Notes under the pieces: model-generated | Databases searched by the model: none | What the model was told of the DNA's origin: nothing | Seen by the model: the letters and a program-made list of their open reading frames with translations, nothing else | Source of the DNA: Halomonas sp. JB37 | GTDB taxonomy: Bacteria; Pseudomonadota; Gammaproteobacteria; Pseudomonadales; Halomonadaceae | Assembly (NCBI RefSeq): GCF_002332255.1 | Contig: NZ_NRGW01000001.1 | Coordinates: forward strand, 496,001 to 560,000 | DNA: 64,000 bases | Direction: 5' to 3' | Position numbers and translations under genes: made by a program | Shown here: in pieces, positions 53,731 to 63,266 of the stretch | Numbering within the stretch: the stretch's first letter is position 1 | How the letters are laid out: the number at the start of each line of letters is the position of its first letter

Positions 53731-55803
53731 TCAGAAGTCTTTGCACAGTCGCAGCGCATCGTAGATGGCCGCATGCGTGTTGCGTGGCGCGGTGCAGTCA
53801 CCCAGACGGAACAACAAGAAGCCATCGCCGCTTTCAGACAGGCAGGGCTGGGGCTTGATCGCGTAGAGCGCTTCGAGATCCATCTGGCCCTTGTTACGCG
53901 ACTGCTCCTTGAGGCTGTAGTAGAGCGTTTCATCGGGGCGCACGCCGTTTTCCACCACGACCTGATCGACCACACGCTCTTCCTGGGCGCCGGTGTACTC
54001 GTTCTCAAGCACCGCCACCAGCGAGTCACCTTCGCGGTACACCTTATGCAGCGCGAGGTCCGAGGTCATGATCACCTCTTTCTCGTAGAGGCTGCGGTAA
54101 TAGGTTGGGAAGGTGGTGCCGCCTACCGCGGCTCCCGGCTTGATATCGTCGGTGACGATCTCGACCTTTGATCCTTTGTCGGCCAGGAAATCCGCCACCG
54201 ATACGCCGGAAAACTCGCAGATGGTGTCGTAGACCAGCACATTCTTGCCGGGCGCCACGTTGCCGTTGAGAATGTCCCAGGTGCTGACTACCAGGCTTTT
54301 ATCGCTGTCGCTGTCGTAGCCCCACTCCGGCACTTGCGAAAGAAACGGCTGACCGCCGGTTGCCAGGATCACTACGTCCGGACGCAGATCTGCAAGAGTG
54401 TCCTCGTCGGCGCGAGTACCCAGGCGTAGGTCAATCTCCAGGCGCGTCAGTTCCAGCTGGTACCAGCGCGTGATACCGGCAATCTGATCGCGCTGCGGCG
54501 CTTTTGACGCCAGCGTAATCTGGCCGCCGATCTGCTCCTGTGCTTCGAACATTGTGACGTCGTGGCCGCGCTCGGCGCAGATACGTGCCGCTTCCATGCC
54601 GGCAGGGCCGCCGCCCACGATGACCACCTTGCGTTTGGGGCCGTCGCTTTTCTCAATAATATGCGGCAGTCCCATGTATTCACGCGAGGTCGCGGCGTTC
54701 TGAATACACAGCACGTCGAGCCCTTGGTACTGGCGGTCAATGCAGTAGTTGGCGCCCACGCACTGCTTGATCTGGTCGATCTGACCCATCTTGATCTTGG
54801 CGATAAGGTGCGGGTCGGCAATGTGGGCACGCGTCATGCCCACCAGGTCCACATAACCACCTTCAAGAATGCGCTGGGCCTGATTGGGGTCCTTGATATT
54901 CTGGGCATGAATGACCGGAACGTTGACCACTTCCTTTATGCCCGACGCCAGGTGCAAAAACGGCTCCGGTGGGTAGGACATGTTGGGAATAACGTTGGCT
55001 AAGGTGTTGTGGGTATCGCAGCCCGAGCCGATCACGCCGAAAAAGTCGACTTTGCCGGTGGCATCATAATAGGCAGCGATCCGCTTCATTTCTTCGTGAT
55101 CAAGGCCATCCGGGTGGAATTCGTCACCGGTGATACGCATGCCCACCACGAACTCGTCACCTACCTCGGCGCGCACCGCCTTTAGCACTTCCATACCGAA
55201 GCGCATACGGTTCTCGAAGCTGCCACCCCAGTCGTCGGTACGCTTGTTAACACGCGGGCTCCAGAACTGGTCGATCAAGTGTTGGTGCACCGCAGAGAGT
55301 TCGACCCCATCCAGGCCGCCTTCCTTCGCCCGGCGCGCGGCCTGGGCAAAGTCACCGATGATGCGCCAGATATCTTCCTCTTCGATGGTTTTGCAGGTCG
55401 AACGGTGAACCGGTTCACGGATACCTGATGGTGACACCAGCGTCGACCAGTCGTGTCCATCCCAGCGCGAGCGACGCCCCATATGGGTAATCTGAATCAT
55501 GATTTTGCCGCCATGCTTGTGCACAGCGTCGGCTAGATTCTGGAAGTGAGGGATGATGCGGTCGGTCGAGAGGTTGACCGAACTCCACCAGCCCTGGGGG
55601 CTGTCGATGGAAACAATCGACGAGCCGCCACAGATGCACAGCCCACAGCCGCCCTTGGCCTTCTCTTCGTAGTATTTTACGTAACGGTCCGTGGTCATGC
55701 CGCCATCGGTGGCGTAGACCTCGGCGTGGGCCGTACTGACCACACGGTTACGAATGGTCTGACTGCCGATCTGGATCGGCTTGAACAGTGCCTCGAATGC
55801 CAT
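53731..55803 (-). CDS. dgcA: dimethylglycine demethylation protein DgcA
   Basis: Old-yellow-enzyme type flavoprotein, 690 residues, oxidising dimethylglycine to sarcosine. N-terminal FMN barrel (about residues 1-370): FEALFKPIQIGSQTIRNRVV, HQHLIDQFWSPRVNKRTDDWGGSFENRMRF. A 4Fe-4S loop (CVGANYCIDRQYQG...CIQNAA) follows, then an FAD/NAD domain from KVVIVGGGPAGMEAARICAERGH (about 390). AGGATC precedes the ATG. First of dgcA-dgcB-etfA-etfB, 11 bases after the DUF5943 gene. Confidence 0.94.
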   Translation of the reverse strand: MAFEALFKPIQIGSQTIRNRVVSTAHAEVYATDGGMTTDRYVKYYEEKAKGGCGLCICGGSSIVSIDSPQGWWSSVNLSTDRIIPHFQNLADAVHKHGGKIMIQITHMGRRSRWDGHDWSTLVSPSGIREPVHRSTCKTIEEEDIWRIIGDFAQAARRAKEGGLDGVELSAVHQHLIDQFWSPRVNKRTDDWGGSFENRMRFGMEVLKAVRAEVGDEFVVGMRITGDEFHPDGLDHEEMKRIAAYYDATGKVDFFGVIGSGCDTHNTLANVIPNMSYPPEPFLHLASGIKEVVNVPVIHAQNIKDPNQAQRILEGGYVDLVGMTRAHIADPHLIAKIKMGQIDQIKQCVGANYCIDRQYQGLDVLCIQNAATSREYMGLPHIIEKSDGPKRKVVIVGGGPAGMEAARICAERGHDVTMFEAQEQIGGQITLASKAPQRDQIAGITRWYQLELTRLEIDLRLGTRADEDTLADLRPDVVILATGGQPFLSQVPEWGYDSDSDKSLVVSTWDILNGNVAPGKNVLVYDTICEFSGVSVADFLADKGSKVEIVTDDIKPGAAVGGTTFPTYYRSLYEKEVIMTSDLALHKVYREGDSLVAVLENEYTGAQEERVVDQVVVENGVRPDETLYYSLKEQSRNKGQMDLEALYAIKPQPCLSESGDGFLLFRLGDCTAPRNTHAAIYDALRLCKDF

Positions 55804-55814
55804 GGCATTGATCC

Positions 55815-56348
55815 TCAGTTCACGGGAGTGACAACAAACAGACCGTTATCGTGGCCTTCTTCGGCGCCACTCTGGGTCTGTTCGGCAACAGTGCGCAGCG
55901 TACTGTCGCGAGCACTCAGAATCTGATCCATGGCACCGGCAAACCAGCCGGTAAACATGTATTCGATTTTACGATTCACCTTGCCCATCTGGTAGACGAA
56001 TGCGCTGTGCTCAAGGCGTACGCGCGCGGTACCTGCATCAAGGTCGATCTCTTCGGTAATGAAGATGCCCCAGCCGCGCTGGGAGAGGCGTTTCATGTAG
56101 TGCTCGAACACGTCCACGTCTTCTAGCCCGTGAAGTTCGGCCTCTTTCTCACACCAGTGCCAGGCACTTTTGTAGCCCGCCTGGTAAAGAATCTCGGCAT
56201 ATTTTTCGGCACCCAGCGCCTCTTCAACGGCCACATGGTTGTTGATGAAGAAGTGACGCGGGACATACAGCATCGGCAAGGCGTCGCTCGTCCAGATACC
56301 GGTTTCACTGTCGACTTCAATGGGGAGTTCGGGAGCAGTCTTGGTCAC
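55815..56348 (-). CDS. DUF5943 protein of the betaine locus
   Basis: A 177-residue soluble protein that accompanies dgcAB in pseudomonads (PA5397-like). Recognisable core: LYVPRHFFINNHVAVEEALGAEKY, SAWHWCEKEAELHGL and VYQMGKVNRKIEYMFTGWFAGAMDQIL. It resembles a V4R-like small-ligand or C1-handling domain; the role is not established. It begins with GTG (56348), preceded by AAGGA. It lies 98 bases after the dipeptidase-like gene and 11 bases before dgcA. Confidence 0.85.
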   Translation of the reverse strand: MTKTAPELPIEVDSETGIWTSDALPMLYVPRHFFINNHVAVEEALGAEKYAEILYQAGYKSAWHWCEKEAELHGLEDVDVFEHYMKRLSQRGWGIFITEEIDLDAGTARVRLEHSAFVYQMGKVNRKIEYMFTGWFAGAMDQILSARDSTLRTVAEQTQSGAEEGHDNGLFVVTPVN

Positions 56349-56446
56349 GGTCGTATTCCTTAAACTTATACTTATTCAAAAGCGCTTGGTTGTTCAATGC
56401 CTTCCAGGGTCTTGGGGGTGAACGGCAGAGCAGGCGTAATAAACGC

Positions 56447-57424
56447 CTATTCGCCCCACACGTCTTTTAGGGTTCTCACCCAGTTCTCGCCCATGATTTT
56501 TCTGACCTGGGACTCGCTCATCCCTCGCTTTAGAAGCGCTTCTGTCAGATTGGGAAATTCACCGATGGTGCGGATGCCTTCGGGGTTGATGATCGTGCCG
56601 AAACTGGTCAGGCGACGGGCGTAGCCCTTGTCATGGGTCAGCCACTCGAAGAAGTTCTGGTCATGGCCCTGAGTGAAGTCGGTGCCGATGCCGATGGCGT
56701 CTTCACCCACGATATTCATGATGTACTCGATCGCTTCACAGTAGTCGTCGATGGTTGAATCAACGCCTTTCTTGAGAAACGGGGTGAACATGGTCACGCC
56801 GACAAAGCCGCCGTGGTCGGCGATGAACTTAAGCTCTGCATCGGACTTGTTGCGGGGGTGCTCTTTGAGCCCGGAGGGCAGGCAGTGCGAGTAGCACACC
56901 GGCTTTTTGGATTCGAGGATGACTTCTTCAGAGGTCTTGGCGCCCACGTGGGAAAGATCGCACAGCATGCCGACGCGGTTCATTTCCGCGACGATCTCGC
57001 GTCCAAAGCCAGACAGGCCGCCGTCACGCTCGTAGCAGCCGGTGCCGACCAGATTCTGGGTGTTGTAGCACATCTGCACGATGCCCACGCCGAGCTCCTT
57101 GAAGATCTCGACGTAGCCGATTTGATCTTCAAAGGCGTGGGCATTCTGAAAGCCGAAGATGATACCGGTCTTGCCTTCTTTCTTGGCGCGCATAATGTCG
57201 GCGGTGGTGCGAACCGGGCGTACCAGGTCGCTGCACTCTGCCATTAGCTTTTTGGACGCCACGATATTGTCGACCGTTGCCTTGAAGCCTTCCCAGACCG
57301 AGACAGTGCAGTTGGCTGCAGTCAGGCCGCCACGACGCATGTCTTCAAGTAATTCGCGGTTCCATTTGGCGATAATCAGGCCGTCAATGACGATGGCATC
57401 TTGGTGCAACTCAGCAGGGTTCAT
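56447..57424 (-). CDS. M19 membrane-dipeptidase-like protein
   Basis: A 325-residue renal-dipeptidase family member found with dgc genes (PA5396-like). Barrel landmarks: GIIFGFQNAHAFED, IVQMCYNTQNLVGTGCYERDGGLSGFG, MLCDLSHVGAKTSEEVI, CYSHCLPSGLKEHPRNKSD and IGIGTDFTQGHD. The usual N-terminal metal motif DGHxD reads DGLIIAKWN, so two classical zinc ligands are missing. It may act on a small betaine-related compound rather than dipeptides. Starts the unit read towards dgcA. Confidence 0.87.
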   Translation of the reverse strand: MNPAELHQDAIVIDGLIIAKWNRELLEDMRRGGLTAANCTVSVWEGFKATVDNIVASKKLMAECSDLVRPVRTTADIMRAKKEGKTGIIFGFQNAHAFEDQIGYVEIFKELGVGIVQMCYNTQNLVGTGCYERDGGLSGFGREIVAEMNRVGMLCDLSHVGAKTSEEVILESKKPVCYSHCLPSGLKEHPRNKSDAELKFIADHGGFVGVTMFTPFLKKGVDSTIDDYCEAIEYIMNIVGEDAIGIGTDFTQGHDQNFFEWLTHDKGYARRLTSFGTIINPEGIRTIGEFPNLTEALLKRGMSESQVRKIMGENWVRTLKDVWGE

Positions 57425-57620
57425 AGCGTAGCTCCAGAATTGTTTATATAGGAAGCATAGCGTTGCCCTGCTGCTGATCAGCTCTTGGAAACGACGACGG
57501 AAATTCCAAAAGCGTCATTAGGCGAAATGCACGCGTGGCAAATATGGCAAGTAGGCGGGTTAAGCGATACAAAAGAGGCAAGGGCGCGAAAGGGGGCGCA
57601 ATATGACCGAGGGTCTAACG

Positions 57621-57647
57621 AAAAAGAGCTGCCTTTTGGGCAGCTCT
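57621..57647 (-). terminator. rho-independent terminator of gbdR
   Basis: On the minus strand, perfect 9-bp stem AGAGCTGCC / GGCAGCTCT with a five-base loop and a TTTT tail. The rest of the 246-base gap should hold the promoter of the dipeptidase-dgc unit. Confidence 0.88.
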
Positions 57648-57670
57648 GATAGCAATGATGACAGACCCCG

Positions 57671-58810
57671 TCAGGTGACGAGCGGTACGCTGGCAAAGGT
57701 CGGCTCACCTTGAGCATAGGCAAGCGCCAGAAGAGCACTTGATGCCGGTTCGCTGCTCGCCGGTTCTACGCCCCAACGCTTGAGCAGTGGCGGCGATTTT
57801 TCCTGATGTTTTGGGCAGGAATGAATGCCCAGGCGTTCGTCGCGCGGCGGAACGCCGAAGCACTCGCGATAGCACTTGGAAAAATGCGGGGTTGAAACAA
57901 AGCCGCACACAGAGGCAATCTCGATGATTGAGAGAGGCGTCTGTTTGAGTAACTGACGTGCCCGCACCAGTCGCAGCTTGAGATAATACCGGGAGGGCGA
58001 GCAGTGCAGATAGCGCTGGAAAAGCCGCTCCGACTGGCGCCGCGAGACGCCAACGTAGCTGGCCAGTTCGTCGAGCTCAAGCGGCTCTTCCAGGTTGGAC
58101 TCCATCAGCGCAACGATGTCCAGCAGCTTGGGCTGTGTCGTGCCCAGCACATGCTTTAACGGCACGCGCTGCTGATCCTGCTCGTTACGCATGCGCTCGT
58201 AGATGAACATCTCGGAGATGCCTGCAGAAATCTCTTTGCCATGATCGTGAGCGATCAGGTTGAGCATCATATCCAGCGGCGCCGTGCCTCCAGAGGCGGT
58301 AAAACGGTCGCGATCAATAGAGAACAGCCGTGTCGTCAGCACAATCTTTGGAAATGCCTCCTGAATAGAGGCCAGGCACTCCCAGTGAATGCTGGTTTCG
58401 TAATGATCAAGCAGACCTGCCTGGCCTAACGCCCAGCTACCCGTACAGATAGCGCCTAAGCGACGTAGCTGGCGCGACTGTGCCTGCAGCCAATGTAGAT
58501 GATCACGGCTGACACTATGCTGAGGGGCAACGCCGCCACAAACCACCACCCAATCCAGCGACAGCGGTGCGTGCATTGAGGCATCTGGCGTTACATGCAG
58601 GCCGTCACTTGCGCGAACCGGGGAGCCATCCTGAGTAAGGGTGTACCAGCGGTAAAGCTCGCGTCCAGCCAACTGGTTTGCCATGCGCAAGGGCTCAATC
58701 GCTGACGCTAGAGAGATAAGCGTGAAGTTGTCCAACAGCAGAAAACCGAGGGTTTGCGGAACGTTCGAGTGACCTACAGTCGTTGGGTTTTTTACTTGAT
58801 TAATAGTCAT
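57671..58810 (-). CDS. gbdR: glycine betaine-responsive regulator GbdR (AraC family)
   Basis: Activator of betaine and dimethylglycine catabolism, 379 residues. N-terminal DJ-1/GATase-like sensor (about residues 18-200; LGFLLLDNFTLISLASAIEPLRMAN, GAICTGSWALGQAGLLD). C-terminal AraC double helix-turn-helix (about 230-330; LDELASYVGVSRRQSERLFQRYL, IIEIASVCGFVSTPHFSKCYRECFG). AGAGGT precedes the ATG. It probably controls gbcA, gbcB, dgc, sox and fdhA units here. Confidence 0.94.
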   Translation of the reverse strand: MTINQVKNPTTVGHSNVPQTLGFLLLDNFTLISLASAIEPLRMANQLAGRELYRWYTLTQDGSPVRASDGLHVTPDASMHAPLSLDWVVVCGGVAPQHSVSRDHLHWLQAQSRQLRRLGAICTGSWALGQAGLLDHYETSIHWECLASIQEAFPKIVLTTRLFSIDRDRFTASGGTAPLDMMLNLIAHDHGKEISAGISEMFIYERMRNEQDQQRVPLKHVLGTTQPKLLDIVALMESNLEEPLELDELASYVGVSRRQSERLFQRYLHCSPSRYYLKLRLVRARQLLKQTPLSIIEIASVCGFVSTPHFSKCYRECFGVPPRDERLGIHSCPKHQEKSPPLLKRWGVEPASSEPASSALLALAYAQGEPTFASVPLVT

Positions 58811-59158
58811 GGTCTATACCTCTATCACCTAAACGTCATTGATTTTATTTTTATTATCGTTTTATATCGCCGGCGTTTTTTTCTGGGTCCCTGCGCTAGA
58901 TACTTACTGCCTACAATGCATATTGGCACGGATGACACTTATACTGACAAAGCAATCTTAAAAGCAATTCAATCGATGTCGCAAATAGAATGCTGGAAGT
59001 CGCCTCTGAGGCAATTAATGTGGATGTAAGGCGAGCATCAGTGATGAATGAAACGTTCGTTTCAACGTTAAGCGTCGTTTCGATAAGGCATTGAGCCAAA
59101 AGGTTTTACATCTAAAAACGCTATAATCTAATAAGCTAAGCAATGAAAGGAGATATCA
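58811..59158. other. divergent region between gbdR and mscL
   Basis: 348 AT-rich bases without a credible gene. TATAAT (59122-59127) lies 32 bases before mscL but has no -35 partner at 16-18 bases. Nothing else was assigned. Confidence 0.5.
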
Positions 59159-59674
59159 ATGGCCAAGCTTTTCAAGGAGTTCCGCGAGTTTGCGGTTAAA
59201 GGTAACGTTGTGGATATGGCGGTGGGGATCATTATCGGCGGCGCTTTTACGCTGATCGTACAAAGCCTCGTCAAGGATGTAATGAATCCTATTATCGGCC
59301 TACTGGTGGGGGGAGTCGATTTCTCCAACCTCTTTGTCGTGCTCAGTCAGGGCGCCGTTGCAGGCCCTTATCCCACCTTGGCGGCCGCTCAGGTGGCCGG
59401 AGCAGTCACCCTAAACGTTGGGCTATTTATCAATGCGGTGGTCAGCTTCACGATTGTGGCTTTCGTTGTTTTTATGCTGGTAAGAACGATTAACCGCTTA
59501 AAGCGTGAAGAGGTGGAATCACCCAAAAGCCCGGTTGAGAAGCCCTGCCCGCACTGCCTCATGACCGTGCCTATCAAAGCCACTCGCTGCGGCCACTGCA
59601 CCTCCGAGTTGCCTGTACCCACAGAGGCAGAACAGCAGTCTCTTAATACAGCGTCGACGCCATTACAATCTTAA
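59159..59674 (+). CDS. mscL: large-conductance mechanosensitive channel with zinc-ribbon tail
   Basis: Membrane tension valve that releases solutes on osmotic downshock, important in an organism that accumulates betaine. Standard N-terminus [28 protein letters not shown]1 about residues 16-45 and TM2 about 85-110. It is 171 residues, about 35 longer than E. coli MscL. After TM2 the tail carries Cys130, Cys133, Cys144 and Cys147 (CPHC and CGHC), a zinc-ribbon-like arrangement. AAAGGAG precedes the ATG. Followed by a strong bidirectional terminator. Confidence 0.95.
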   Translation: MAKLFKEFREFAVKGNVVDMAVGIIIGGAFTLIVQSLVKDVMNPIIGLLVGGVDFSNLFVVLSQGAVAGPYPTLAAAQVAGAVTLNVGLFINAVVSFTIVAFVVFMLVRTINRLKREEVESPKSPVEKPCPHCLMTVPIKATRCGHCTSELPVPTEAEQQSLNTASTPLQS

Positions 59675-59683
59675 TGGTTCGTT

Positions 59684-59719
59684 ATAAAAACGGGTGCCCA
59701 AAAGGGCACCCGTTTTTAT
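59684..59719. terminator. bidirectional rho-independent terminator
   Basis: Perfect 16-bp stem (ATAAAAACGGGTGCCC / GGGCACCCGTTTTTAT) with an AAAA loop. A/T flanks serve both mscL and the convergent hem operon. Confidence 0.93.
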
Positions 59720-59729
59720 GCAGCTTACT

Positions 59730-60992
59730 TTAAGCGCGTTTTTTAGCTACTTTCGTGTCAGGGGTTTGGCTATCACTGGCATCGCTTGGCTGGGGCAGCG
59801 AGGGCAGCGATTTAGCCAGCATTTCAACGCTGTGACGATAGTACAGCTGGCTCTTGTTGTGTTCACCCATACTGGCGTAAAGACGGGCAAGCTCGGCGCA
59901 TACCTCACCGTTGGGGCGCTGGCGCTGGCTGGCTTCGAAGTATTCCAGCGCTTTTTCCCATTTGCCGGTGCGCAGAGACAGCCGGCCACAGGTCAATAGT
60001 AGCTCCGGATCATTAGGTCGCTCTTGCAGCCATTTCTCTGCTTTTGCCAACTGTCGTGCTGGGTCAACCTTCAGCAGGCCGTAGCGTTTTACTAAGCGTG
60101 CATCCCAGTGATGGTCCAGCGAATGATTAAGCAGGCGCTCGGCAATAAACTCTTCATTGGCTTGAATCAGTGCTTCGCAATAAATAGCGATAAGCTCCGT
60201 ATTGCCGCGCATATAGTCAGGCATATCCGCCCACAGCCCACGCACACGCTCAACGTTGGTTGGGTTTTTGGCTTCAAAGATAATCAGCTCACGGTAAGCT
60301 TTAAACTCTAGCTGCTCGCGCTCTGATTGAGAAATCAGCTTTTGCGCCGCCAGCCGTGGAATCAAACGCCGCAGGCCTTCCCAGTCGTTGACGCTCACAT
60401 GCACCTGTTTCAGCAGCTTGAGCACCTGCGGGTGGTTAGAAAGCTTTTTGTCCAGTCGATTCAAAATCGCCAGGGCTTCTTCGGGCTGCTGGCGCTCAAT
60501 CATCATTTGCGCCTGCATTAGGCCAACGGCCGTATCCGCGCCTTGCGTTGAAAGCTGTGCCTGGTTGAGGTGCTCTTGAGACTTAGCGTGGTTGCCTTGG
60601 TAGTGGGCGGCCAGCGCCGCTGATAGGTAATTAACCAGCGGCGTACTGGAATCATCGGCAGCGTTAGCCAAGGTTTTCTCGGCTTTTTTCCAACGACCTT
60701 CGGTTAGCGCGACGAGGCCACGCACAGTGCGCTGCATAGCGCGGCGATTGCGTGCACGACTGTTCCAACTGCGAAAACGGCCCATCGGGCGAATGATGCC
60801 GCTTAGCAAGCGCAGGACGAAATGAAGGACAATAAACGCGGCAAACAGCAATACCAGGCCAAACCAAAACGAGGTTTGTATGGAGGAATCGCCAACGCGG
60901 ATGAGCCAGTAGCCGGGCACCGCCATCATCATCTGCCCAAATAGGGCACCGACGGCAAGGCCAGCGACAATCAGCAGAACAAGCTTTCTCAT
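59730..60992 (-). CDS. hemY: heme biosynthesis-associated TPR protein HemY
   Basis: Inner-membrane protein of 420 residues encoded with hemC-hemD-hemX in gammaproteobacteria. Two spans (about residues 4-25 and 42-65) are followed by a HemY_N segment and TPR-like helices (about 90-390; LLTCGRLSLRTGKWEKALEYFEAS). The C-terminus is Ser/Pro-rich. Its role in heme synthesis is undefined; it is not protoporphyrinogen oxidase. ATGA overlap with hemX. Confidence 0.93.
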   Translation of the reverse strand: MRKLVLLIVAGLAVGALFGQMMMAVPGYWLIRVGDSSIQTSFWFGLVLLFAAFIVLHFVLRLLSGIIRPMGRFRSWNSRARNRRAMQRTVRGLVALTEGRWKKAEKTLANAADDSSTPLVNYLSAALAAHYQGNHAKSQEHLNQAQLSTQGADTAVGLMQAQMMIERQQPEEALAILNRLDKKLSNHPQVLKLLKQVHVSVNDWEGLRRLIPRLAAQKLISQSEREQLEFKAYRELIIFEAKNPTNVERVRGLWADMPDYMRGNTELIAIYCEALIQANEEFIAERLLNHSLDHHWDARLVKRYGLLKVDPARQLAKAEKWLQERPNDPELLLTCGRLSLRTGKWEKALEYFEASQRQRPNGEVCAELARLYASMGEHNKSQLYYRHSVEMLAKSLPSLPQPSDASDSQTPDTKVAKKRA

Positions 60993-62473
60993 GCATCACC
61001 TCCGCTTTGGCCACGCGTTTCATGGCGGTTCTCAATAAAACGCGTGAGTTCCTGCTGAGAAGCGCTGATATCCGGCAGCTCCGGCTTTATCTCGGTCTGC
61101 TGAAGCTCTTGAAGGCGCGCGATAACATTTTGCGTTTCTTCGCGGTCGGTATCGTAATAGTCGTTCAGAAGCCCCAGTGCTTTATCAAGGCTGGCCTGAT
61201 ACAGGTCCTGCTCTTCTTTTAGCAGCGCTAGCTGGGATTGCTCCAAGATTAAGCGCAGGCTCTGGCGCAGGTACGACTCTTGCTCGGGCGTCACAAGTGC
61301 TTCCAGCGCTTCATCGTGATGGCGAATCACCACCAAGTCTTTCAGCTCTTGACCGAAGCGTGCTAACTGGCGCTGGAACGTACCGGTCGGTGGCTGTTCG
61401 ATGCCGGAAGTGACTGCGCGTTCTTCAATCTCTTGCGAAAGCCGCAGGTTGGCAACCTGCTCCTGCTGAGCATTCAGCGCTAAGTAGAGGCCGGTGCGGT
61501 CAACCTGGGGTACGCCATCAAGGGCGGCTAGCTCATTGGCAATCTCGCGGCGTACCGGCGTCAACGCGGGATTTTCCGCATCGACAAGGCGCGCGTCAGC
61601 GGTGCGCAGCAGCGCCGCAGCGCCGTTAACATCGCCCTCTAACTGCAGACGTTGATTCGCTAGGCGCAGCAGATACGCGGCTTCGGCATGCAGCCAATCG
61701 CGCTCGTCGGTGTCCTGCTCCTGGGAAAGTTGATCCAGCACCTGGCCCAAGGTCTCATCGACTTCGCTACGGTAGCTGCCAAATTCGTCGCGCAGCTCGC
61801 TGAGCGTACCTTGCAGGGCCTCATCGCGCTCTGCTTCGCCGCCGTCTAGGCGCGACGCCAGATCGCTCACCGACTGTTGCGATGCATTACTTTCGGTTTG
61901 CTGGGTCAGTTCATCAATACGCTGCTGCTGGTTCTCAAGGCGCTGCCAGCCCTGCCAGGCGACGAGGGCCAATACGATAGCCACGATAATGACCAGCACA
62001 ATAGCGAAGAGGCCGCCCTTACCGCCACCGCTGCCTTTACCCGTATTGCTGGGCGGTGGCGTACCACCGGACGAAGATTTTGATGGCGTTGGTTTTGGGG
62101 GTGTCGGCGTTGCTGATGCCGTGCTGGGTGATGATGCGGTACTTTGTGCGGGCGAAGGTGAACTTGTGGCCTGGGAAGATGAACTTGGCGCGGCAGTGCC
62201 TGTCGACGAGGGTGTGGCCGCCGTGCTGGCTGCCGACGAAGCTGCGCTGTTGGTGCCGCCTTTTCCACGCCGCCGCGAACGATGGTTGTTAGCACCACTT
62301 TGGTTATTAGCACCGCTTTGAGGGGGCGGCGGTGAACTCGGCGGTGTAGTCGGCGTGCTGGGCTCAGACGTGCGGCTAGTCGCAGCGGCCGTGTCGGTCG
62401 TTTTAGGGATGCCTTGAGAGGCATCGGCGGATGTCGGTTGAACATCGCCCTGATCATTTACTTGTTTGCTCAT
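60989..62473 (-). CDS. hemX: HemX protein
   Basis: A 494-residue protein with one membrane span (about residues 155-172; FAIVLVIIVAIVLALVAW). The preceding 150 residues are low-complexity Pro/Ser/Thr/Gly, and a periplasmic coiled-coil domain follows (about 175-480; WQRLENQQQRIDELTQQTE, then the HemX core with WLHAEAAYLLRLANQRLQLEGD). Annotated in relatives as a putative uroporphyrinogen methyltransferase, but no SAM-binding motif is seen. Lies between hemD (13 bases) and hemY. Confidence 0.92.
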   Translation of the reverse strand: MSKQVNDQGDVQPTSADASQGIPKTTDTAAATSRTSEPSTPTTPPSSPPPPQSGANNQSGANNHRSRRRGKGGTNSAASSAASTAATPSSTGTAAPSSSSQATSSPSPAQSTASSPSTASATPTPPKPTPSKSSSGGTPPPSNTGKGSGGGKGGLFAIVLVIIVAIVLALVAWQGWQRLENQQQRIDELTQQTESNASQQSVSDLASRLDGGEAERDEALQGTLSELRDEFGSYRSEVDETLGQVLDQLSQEQDTDERDWLHAEAAYLLRLANQRLQLEGDVNGAAALLRTADARLVDAENPALTPVRREIANELAALDGVPQVDRTGLYLALNAQQEQVANLRLSQEIEERAVTSGIEQPPTGTFQRQLARFGQELKDLVVIRHHDEALEALVTPEQESYLRQSLRLILEQSQLALLKEEQDLYQASLDKALGLLNDYYDTDREETQNVIARLQELQQTEIKPELPDISASQQELTRFIENRHETRGQSGGDA

Positions 62474-62486
62474 CTGTCGCTAGCCC

Positions 62487-63266
62487 TTAGTAAGTTCCTT
62501 GATCGACATCGGCACCCTGTGGGTCGCAAGTCTCCAACGCCGCTATCAACGCAGCCGACGTTGCTCCAGACGCCACCTTGAGGTTACAAAAACCTAGTAT
62601 GCCAGCCAGTGTAGCCAAACGGCGACTGGAAACGATTAGCGGTTGGTTGAAAGCCGCCTGATTGCACCATTTTGCCAGATGTTCCAGCAGTTCGCTGCTG
62701 GTGACGATCAATGCCCGATAATTACCTGAAAATAAATACGCCTGTAGGGCGGGTGCAAGGGGCTGAAGCGTACGTCGGTAAACGGCGATGCGGCTTACCT
62801 TTGCTCCCCGCGCGGTGAGCGTTTCTGCCAGCAGAGTTCTGCCGCCTTCACCTGCCACTAATAGAATACGCTGATGCGCCAGCTGCTGCAGCGACGCCAG
62901 TGCCAGCAGCGCTTCGCTGGTGTCTTCCCTCGCATCGGCTGGGGGCACGTGTACGCGCACACCCAGCTGATCATAAAGCGTGCTCGCGGTAGCGCTACCG
63001 ACGCTGTAGTAGTCAATCCCCACGGGAAGCTGCGGCCAGTAGCGGTCTAATGCCTCGGCCAAGCAAACGGCGGCGAAGGGGCTAATAACGATTATCTTAT
63101 GGTACTGATCAATATCTAGCCATGTGCTTCGCATGGCAGCATTTTCTGGCAACGTTTCCAGCTGCATCACATTGAGTGATTCAACGCTTCCGCCCTGGCC
63201 GCGTAGCGCCGCGGCGAGCGCTTCTCCGCGCTCACCAGGGCGGCAGATCAGTACTGGCTGGCTCAT
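62487..63266 (-). CDS. hemD: uroporphyrinogen-III synthase
   Basis: Cyclises hydroxymethylbilane to uroporphyrinogen III. 259 residues, normal for HemD, with the low conservation typical of the family. Two-domain fold clues: [21 protein letters not shown] at the start, [43 protein letters not shown] and the C-terminal [34 protein letters not shown] overlap with hemC secures the identification. Confidence 0.93.
   Translation of the reverse strand: MSQPVLICRPGERGEALAAALRGQGGSVESLNVMQLETLPENAAMRSTWLDIDQYHKIIVISPFAAVCLAEALDRYWPQLPVGIDYYSVGSATASTLYDQLGVRVHVPPADAREDTSEALLALASLQQLAHQRILLVAGEGGRTLLAETLTARGAKVSRIAVYRRTLQPLAPALQAYLFSGNYRALIVTSSELLEHLAKWCNQAAFNQPLIVSSRRLATLAGILGFCNLKVASGATSAALIAALETCDPQGADVDQGTY

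Noticed and set aside
58924..58939. TGGCACGG match to a sigma-54 -24 element near mscL
   Set aside because: No GC dinucleotide occurs 12 bases after the GG, so the -12 element is missing.
59105..59127. TTTACA and TATAAT as an mscL promoter
   Set aside because: The two hexamers are only 11 bases apart, too close for sigma-70. The -10 alone is not enough.
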